Shown here: positions 13,625-18,555 of the stretch, one piece after another
How positions within the stretch are numbered: the stretch's first letter is position 1
Layout of the letters: every line of letters begins with the position of its first letter
Assembly: GCA_007136585.1 (NCBI GenBank)
Contig: SLGR01000094.1
Span: forward strand, 1-18,555
From: Candidatus Sumerlaeota bacterium
Lineage (GTDB): Bacteria; CG03; SLGR01
Direction: 5' to 3'
DNA length: 18,555 nt
Notes under the pieces: generated by a model
What the model was told of the DNA's origin: nothing
Database searches by the model: none
The model's input: the letters and a program-made list of their open reading frames with translations, nothing else
Position numbers and translations under genes: made by a program

Positions 13625-15501
13625 TCTTCAAGCTCCCTCCGGACCCTGTTCAGGTTTTCCGCGGCTTCCCTTAGATCCGGGTTATGGCGCAGGGCCTCCT
13701 CCCAGAGGGACTCGGCCTCGTGAAGATCCCCCCGGGAATATTCTATGAGCCCCCGGCGGTTAAGCTCCGCGGCCTTATCCCTCATATTACTAACAATCTC
13801 CTCTTTCTCCCCGGCTATATCTTCCGCGCCGTATTCTTCCGCTTTCCTGTAGTTTTCCAGGGCTTCAGGAAGGTTTCCTTCATCTCTCTTTTCCCTGGCC
13901 AGGTTTATGTAGGCCCCGGCTTTACCTGCTTTCGCTTCATCGTTTCCGGGGTCAAGTTCAAGAGCTCCCCCAAAGGATTCGGCGGCTTCGGCCCATCTTC
14001 CGGATCCCAGATGGCTCTCTCCTCTTTGAATCAGCGCTGTTATGTTACGCTGTCTTACCCTTTCGCGGCGTTCCCGCTCCAGCGCGGCCCGTCTTTCTTC
14101 AAGTTCTCTTATACGCAGGGAAGCCTCCCGGTATATCTCTTCCGCCGATTTGTTTTCGGGATCAATGGCAAGGGCCTTTTCGGCTTCTTCCCGGGCTTTA
14201 CCGAACTCCAGCCTTTCGTAATGTTCTGTAGCCCGGTCGGTTATGGTCTGGGAAACTTCCCGGAACCTGTTTTCAATAAGGTCTATGTACTCAAGGGCTC
14301 CCTTGTGGGCTGAGTATAGAAGTAGGATATCTTCAAAAGCAGCCCGGGCCGAGGTCAGGTCGCCTTTTTCAAAACGGTTTTTTCCTTCTTTAAAAGTATT
14401 TTCAATCTCCCTTTTTACCTCCGTGCTCTCAACAGAGACCTCTATGAGGCTGAGATACTCCTCTGCTTCGCGGTGGCGCGGGGCGACAAGGAGAAGGTTG
14501 CGGAACTCCCGGTAGGCGTCAAGTATGCGTCCGGCGCGGTAGTATCTCTCGCCTTTTTCAAAATGCTGCCTGATTTCTGCTTCAAGAGCTGCCTCCCGGT
14601 ATCCGTCCCCGAAGGTAAAGCTCAGGGAGAGCCTGTGAGAATCATCAAACCTGCCCCCGGGTACCCAGGCGTAATCAAGGGTGATATCGCGTGTGAGTAA
14701 ACCTCCGCCGAGCCTTATGCCGTTTGAGAGGTCATCTTTTCCAGTCCAACCGGTCCGTAAGGCGATGAGTCTGTGGAAAAGAACCTCAGCTCCCGCGGAG
14801 ATATATGAGCTTTCACCTGCCGGCGCAGTCATATTTACCCCGACTTCAAGTTCAGCACCCGCAAACTCAAACTCCCGGGTCGCACCCGCCCGGAAAGCCA
14901 GGGGAAGAGGGGATCTCTTCTTTATGAACCTCATCCCGTTTCCGATATTAAGCAGCGAGGCCCCGAGGCGGAGCCCTTCGGCCGGGGTTTTCCAGAGGAT
15001 GCCGGCATCGGCGGCCATAGATGTGGCGGAGTAAGTGTCAAGTTTCTCGTGCAGTATTTTAAGGCTGATACCGGGATATAAGGGGGAGAAGATTTTAGGA
15101 GAATACGCTATACCGGGAGAAAAAGCGTATGCACTTACGGACCCGGCCGGCATTCCATCGGGAGTATACGCGTCAATATCTCCCGAATGGTAGTACCCGG
15201 AAAATACCGCAAGTGTTCCGCGGAGGGGTTCCGAAGGATAGAGAAAAGCCGCCGCCCCGCGTCTCATCCCTTCGCCGGCCTCGTTATGTGCCAGGAATAA
15301 GTTGCTGAACCCGGCCGGGCCGACTGAAGCCGGGTTATACCACAGGGCCGAAGTGTCTCCTGTAAAGGCCGCCGCGGCTCCGCCCATTGCCGTCGCCCGG
15401 GCCCCGGTCTCAAAACGCAGGAAATGAGCCCCGCGGCCCCTGGACCGTCCGGTTCCCGAAAGAAGCATTACAAAAATAAACGTTGCCGCGGTTACCTTCA
15501 T
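13621..15501 (-). CDS. PorV/PorQ-family beta-barrel fused to a C-terminal TPR domain
   Basis: A 626-residue predicted outer-membrane protein in two halves. Residues 1-20 are a short signal peptide (TAATFIFVMLLSG). Residues 25-299 are a PorV/PorQ-type domain with HFLRFETGARATAMGGAAAA, SALWYNPASV and a barrel-closing strand RLSLSFTFG. Residues 312-620 hold about six tetratricopeptide-type helix pairs, for example KGERYYRAGRILDAYREF, EEAEKALAIDPEN, AESFGGALELDPGNDEA and GLIEYSRGDLHEAE, with a charged coiled-coil stretch at 462-488. Typical PorV/PorQ proteins end at the barrel. The TPR part follows the last strand, so it should face the periplasm if the barrel has the usual topology (inference). 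It shares ATGA overlaps with the surface-protein gene upstream and the kinase gene downstream. Confidence 0.88.
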   Translation of the reverse strand: MKVTAATFIFVMLLSGTGRSRGRGAHFLRFETGARATAMGGAAAAFTGDTSALWYNPASVGPAGFSNLFLAHNEAGEGMRRGAAAFLYPSEPLRGTLAVFSGYYHSGDIDAYTPDGMPAGSVSAYAFSPGIAYSPKIFSPLYPGISLKILHEKLDTYSATSMAADAGILWKTPAEGLRLGASLLNIGNGMRFIKKRSPLPLAFRAGATREFEFAGAELEVGVNMTAPAGESSYISAGAEVLFHRLIALRTGWTGKDDLSNGIRLGGGLLTRDITLDYAWVPGGRFDDSHRLSLSFTFGDGYREAALEAEIRQHFEKGERYYRAGRILDAYREFRNLLLVAPRHREAEEYLSLIEVSVESTEVKREIENTFKEGKNRFEKGDLTSARAAFEDILLLYSAHKGALEYIDLIENRFREVSQTITDRATEHYERLEFGKAREEAEKALAIDPENKSAEEIYREASLRIRELEERRAALERERRERVRQRNITALIQRGESHLGSGRWAEAAESFGGALELDPGNDEAKAGKAGAYINLAREKRDEGNLPEALENYRKAEEYGAEDIAGEKEEIVSNMRDKAAELNRRGLIEYSRGDLHEAESLWEEALRHNPDLREAAENLNRVRRELEE

Positions 15502-18500
15502 CGTATTATAATGAGCTTGCCCCTGGTAGAGTCCGTCTCGTTCTCTATATGATAGAGATAGACCCCGCTTCCAGCGTCTATATTATCCCATACCGCCTGT
15601 TCTCCCCCGTCATTTCTTATTCTTTTAACGAGTTTTCCGTCCGGGGAGTATATCCTTATGAGGCAGCCGGGAGTTATCTGGGTGAATGTAATGGAAGAAT
15701 CTCTGCCCTCAATATAAGGTACGGGGAAAGCGTAGGCCCGGGAAAGGTCCCCGCTTCCTGTAACTCCTATGGAAAAAACGCTGAGCCTGTCAGTTTCCGC
15801 GGAGAGAGTCTTAGAGACGGGGTCCCTTGAAAGCGGCTGAACCCGTGTCCAGAGACTGTTTGCCGTATCAAGTCGGTATATCTCAAGGGTATGCGCGCGC
15901 TCTTCTTCGCCCTCAGGAGAGCTGAAGCTGAGAGTCAGTGGCTTTTCAAACCTTTCAACGGATTTATTTCCGCTCCCGTAAGCTTTTATCTCAACAAGAG
16001 AAGTTTCTATTATAAGGGAGTAGGGGTCCCTGCCGAAACCGTGTTTCTCTCCGGCCCTTGCGGCGGCGCTCAGGGCTGCCTGCGGTATCTCAGTTGATAT
16101 AATTATAAAAAACTTATCCCGTGCCGCATTTTCCGGAATATCCACGTTTACGGTTTCCCCCGCTCCGGAGACCCGGTTTGAATCCGCGGGGTCAAGTATA
16201 GTCGTAAATACCGATTCCGAACCGGCAAAGCTGTTGAGAAGCGTATCGGAAGCTTCAGAGGATATCTCAACACGGTATGAGTAGTTATTTTTTAATATTT
16301 CCTCCGGGGTGAAGGTAAATGTATGAAGGCCTGATACGGTATCGTAAGACTCGCTGAAATCAAGGTCAAGAGGTTCAGCTCCTTCTAAGACCCTGTTCCT
16401 GTTATCTCTCACCGGGTAAACGGATACAGCTTCACGGGTTTTCCCGATACTCATCCGTTTATTGAAACCCATACTTATTGGGGTCCCGGTCTCAATACCC
16501 GCCGCCCCGTCCAGGGGGGTTAGAGATACAAGCTCGGGCGGTTCCCTGTCATCCGGGGTGAACGACCCCGAAAGTATAAATTCAGATACAGCCGTGTTCC
16601 CAAGAGTATCGGTGATAGCCACAGGGACGCTTGATATGCTTACGCGGGAGCCGTCTGTGCCGTATTCGGCGTATAGGGTAGTTGAAGAGGTATCGGTGAA
16701 GTACACGGTTATCACCTCACCTGACTCGTTCCATTCCCCGTATGCCTCTCCCCAGGAGAGTCCTCCTTCCGGCACAAATACAAGGTCAATATTGGAAGAG
16801 TCCACGGTTGGCCTGTTCGTTGGTTCGCTGAAAGTTATGACGACGTAATCACCGTCGTCGGGGCCCGGGCGGGGGATCCCACCGTCACTTGCGATCGCGC
16901 TCAGAACCGCCGGCGGCGCTCCGTCAGTGCAGGCCTCGGCCGAAAACCCGGTGCTTCTGCCGGATGTATCGGTGAAAGCCCCGGCTTCGCATTCAAGCAT
17001 GGGGGTTCTTCCGGTTTTCATTATGCCGTCGGTAAAGTAAATATAAATAATCTTCGGGTTCATTACATCCGCTTCTGCGTCTGTAATATCAACCTCGCCT
17101 CCGGCTATGGTTATCTTTTCCGGATCGGTCTTGCCCGCGTTCATATTCTTATCAAACCTTAGACGTACAGCGTCAATATACCCGTTTGAGCTCCTGTCCA
17201 TAGTGGTTCTTGAGATTATCGCGGGTGTGGATAGATCCACCCCGAAATCCCCTTCAAGTACAAAGGTATGACTGGAGGAGTTCCCCGCCGCATCGGTAAA
17301 GGTGAAGCTGTCAACAAGTATCTCAAACCCGGTATCTATGGTTGGAGCCCCGCCGCTGGCTGAAAGCGTTATGGTAAGTCTGGTGTTGGCCGCGCCCCAT
17401 ACCGCTGAACCGATAAAGCCGTCCCCATCGGTCCAGGTGGTTCCTACCGGAGGGGTAAGCACGGAGTCTATATTTTCATTTGTTATCAGGGGCGGCGGGG
17501 ATACTGCCTCGCTGAAGGTTAAGATTACTTCATCCCCTGCTTGTATACCCGGCTCGTTACCCGATGCCACAGCTTCATATATTACAGGAGACGCTCCGTC
17601 CCTTACGGAGAGAGACCCGTAACCTGCTAAAGGTATCGGGTCGGGCTCAAGACCAGTGAGTCCTCCGGTGTCTTCAATATACTCAAGTTCCGGGGTTATC
17701 CCGGTATCCTGTGACTGGTTTGAAAAGGATATCTCAATTAATGTCTTATCCGGGCTTACATAAGTTATACTGCGGTTGTCAAAGGCCCCTATTAGAAGCC
17801 CGTTAGGGTTAAAGGCCGAGGTATCTACAGCCTTATTGAACTCTATTGCGATCCCATCAACAACCCCGTCCAGGGCGCTGTCAATCGTCCAGGCGTCTGT
17901 TATTCTTGGGCAGTCAAGGGCGATAGTCCTTGAGGAGATATTGTTATTATAATTATCCTCTATTATACTTTTCCCGTCATTGACCCGCAGGAATATATCG
18001 TAGTACCCGGCCGGCACTCCGTCGGTATCCCACTGGGTATGAACCTGTTTTTGGCCGCCGCCGGGAACCGGCCCGATAGTAGTGCTTGATATAAGAATGC
18101 CGTCATTTGAAGGATTCCCTCGAAAAAATTCCACGGTCGTTTCTGTTGCACCGTAAACCATAAAAGTAAGATCATTTGTGTAGCTTACTGACCAGCTGTT
18201 TCCCTGATCTTCAGAAGTCGCCGGTCTACCCTGCTCAAATGCCCCCGAGCTGTCGGCTGCCCAGCCGTAGCCGTCAAAGTCTTCACCTATCGGAGAGTTT
18301 GCCGCGGTGCTCTTTGCAACTATCCAGTACGTAGTTCCCTCTGTGAGTTTAATATGTTCCGGAAAAGGGATATCCCTCCATCGTAATCCTGATTTAGGAA
18401 TATTAACGGTGGAGGTGGCAAGGGAGATTCCAGAAGGAACAGGATCAGCTCCCGAAAAATCGCTTTCCTGAATATTTACGGTCAGATCGGAGTTTCCGCT

Positions 18501-18555
18501 GTTTGAGATGAAAAGTTTAACTCCGGCGAAATTTATATTATTTTTAAAATAAACT
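15498..18555 (-). CDS. Large multi-domain surface protein with C-terminal sorting-type domain (5' partial)
   Basis: The frame is open to the right window edge, so the start and signal peptide are missing; 1018 residues are visible. The ATG at 18161 is internal: 131 more residues of sensible protein lie before it. Numbering below counts from that Met. Before Met1 there is a beta-sandwich segment with TYWIVAKS and WAADSSGAFEQG, typical of 'choice-of-anchor'-type domains. Residues 5-85 resemble a CARDB adhesion module (GYYDIFLRVND, EDNYNNN). Residues 88-536 are two tandem units of about 224 residues, each with a DG.(I/V)DG-like strand and a GD.V.ITFSE strand. Residues 540-655 resemble a bacterial Ig-like (Big_5) domain (PPELVSLTPLDGAAG). 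The region at about 670-800 is beta-rich. Residues 808-887 form a FlgD/T9SS-like C-terminal domain (AYAFPVPY, LIRIYSPDGKLVKRI, SGVYLYHI). It is probably a surface adhesin or structural protein exported with the PorV-TPR protein, whose gene overlaps its stop as ATGA. Confidence 0.85.
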   Translation of the reverse strand, partial: VYFKNNINFAGVKLFISNSGNSDLTVNIQESDFSGADPVPSGISLATSTVNIPKSGLRWRDIPFPEHIKLTEGTTYWIVAKSTAANSPIGEDFDGYGWAADSSGAFEQGRPATSEDQGNSWSVSYTNDLTFMVYGATETTVEFFRGNPSNDGILISSTTIGPVPGGGQKQVHTQWDTDGVPAGYYDIFLRVNDGKSIIEDNYNNNISSRTIALDCPRITDAWTIDSALDGVVDGIAIEFNKAVDTSAFNPNGLLIGAFDNRSITYVSPDKTLIEISFSNQSQDTGITPELEYIEDTGGLTGLEPDPIPLAGYGSLSVRDGASPVIYEAVASGNEPGIQAGDEVILTFSEAVSPPPLITNENIDSVLTPPVGTTWTDGDGFIGSAVWGAANTRLTITLSASGGAPTIDTGFEILVDSFTFTDAAGNSSSHTFVLEGDFGVDLSTPAIISRTTMDRSSNGYIDAVRLRFDKNMNAGKTDPEKITIAGGEVDITDAEADVMNPKIIYIYFTDGIMKTGRTPMLECEAGAFTDTSGRSTGFSAEACTDGAPPAVLSAIASDGGIPRPGPDDGDYVVITFSEPTNRPTVDSSNIDLVFVPEGGLSWGEAYGEWNESGEVITVYFTDTSSTTLYAEYGTDGSRVSISSVPVAITDTLGNTAVSEFILSGSFTPDDREPPELVSLTPLDGAAGIETGTPISMGFNKRMSIGKTREAVSVYPVRDNRNRVLEGAEPLDLDFSESYDTVSGLHTFTFTPEEILKNNYSYRVEISSEASDTLLNSFAGSESVFTTILDPADSNRVSGAGETVNVDIPENAARDKFFIIISTEIPQAALSAAARAGEKHGFGRDPYSLIIETSLVEIKAYGSGNKSVERFEKPLTLSFSSPEGEEERAHTLEIYRLDTANSLWTRVQPLSRDPVSKTLSAETDRLSVFSIGVTGSGDLSRAYAFPVPYIEGRDSSITFTQITPGCLIRIYSPDGKLVKRIRNDGGEQAVWDNIDAGSGVYLYHIENETDSTRGKLIIIR
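16554..17900 (-). repeat. Two diverged tandem ~224-residue units inside the surface protein
   Basis: Protein-level repeat. Unit 1 spans about 17900-17232 and unit 2 about 17231-16554. Each begins with a Big_5-like half (TIDSALDGVVDGIAIEFNK versus TMDRSSNGYIDAVRLRFDK). Each continues with a second half opening DGASPVIYEAVASG versus DGAPPAVLSAIASD, followed by GDEVILTFSEAV versus GDYVVITFSEPT, and ends in a F.LEG/F.LSG strand. DNA identity has largely decayed, so the duplication is old. Confidence 0.7.

Noticed and set aside
1-18555. tRNA, rRNA, CRISPR array, transposase or integrase
   Set aside because: No cloverleaf, rRNA segment, regularly spaced repeats or recombinase motif was seen on reading both strands.

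Overview
The window comes from a diderm (Gram-negative-type) bacterium with roughly balanced base composition. It carries two outer-membrane proteins of the PorV/PorQ (UPF0164) family, two secreted proteins whose C-terminal domains resemble type IX secretion system (T9SS) sorting signals, GatA/GatB of the tRNA amidotransferase, and a cyclic-di-GMP-I riboswitch. PorV-like proteins with 'NYPNPFNP' C-terminal domains occur in Bacteroidota and in many uncultivated phyla. The window has no phylogenetic marker that fixes the lineage, so I do not assign a phylum.

Layout, left to right. (1) 2-2663, plus strand: the end of gatA and all of gatB, overlapping by 11 nt. (2) 2669-7694, minus strand: an amino-sugar operon read right to left. 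It encodes a stand-alone left-handed beta-helix acyltransferase like the C-terminal half of GlmU, then glmM (ATGA overlap), then glmS (11-nt gap). After a 213-nt AT-rich gap bounded by a 26-bp near-perfect inverted repeat comes a protein related to the HD phosphohydrolase family that has lost most of its metal ligands. (3) 7695-7973: a divergent intergenic region with candidate promoters for both directions and a c-di-GMP riboswitch reading rightward. (4) 7974-10301, plus strand: a secreted protein with a T9SS-type sorting domain, then a PorV/PorQ-family protein apparently starting at TTG. (5) 10294-18555, minus strand, convergent with (4) and overlapping it by 8 nt: a four-gene operon with every junction overlapping. 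In transcription order it encodes a large multi-domain surface protein (its 5' end lies outside the window), a PorV-like barrel fused to a TPR domain, a membrane histidine kinase, and a REC-GAF-PAS-histidine kinase hybrid.

How the parts may work together. GlmS and GlmM make glucosamine-1-phosphate, and the beta-helix protein is placed to acetylate an amino-sugar phosphate on the way to UDP-GlcNAc. No uridylyltransferase domain is present. The right half looks like a surface-protein export and display locus: two T9SS-type cargoes, each paired with its own PorV-like partner. One pair sits under a predicted c-di-GMP riboswitch, the other is co-transcribed with a two-kinase phosphorelay that has no DNA-binding output in the window. 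The most notable points are the riboswitch-cargo link, a duplicated 3' strand in the aptamer that offers a second way to close it, a hairpin that can hide the ribosome binding site, and the PorV-TPR fusion embedded in a signalling operon.
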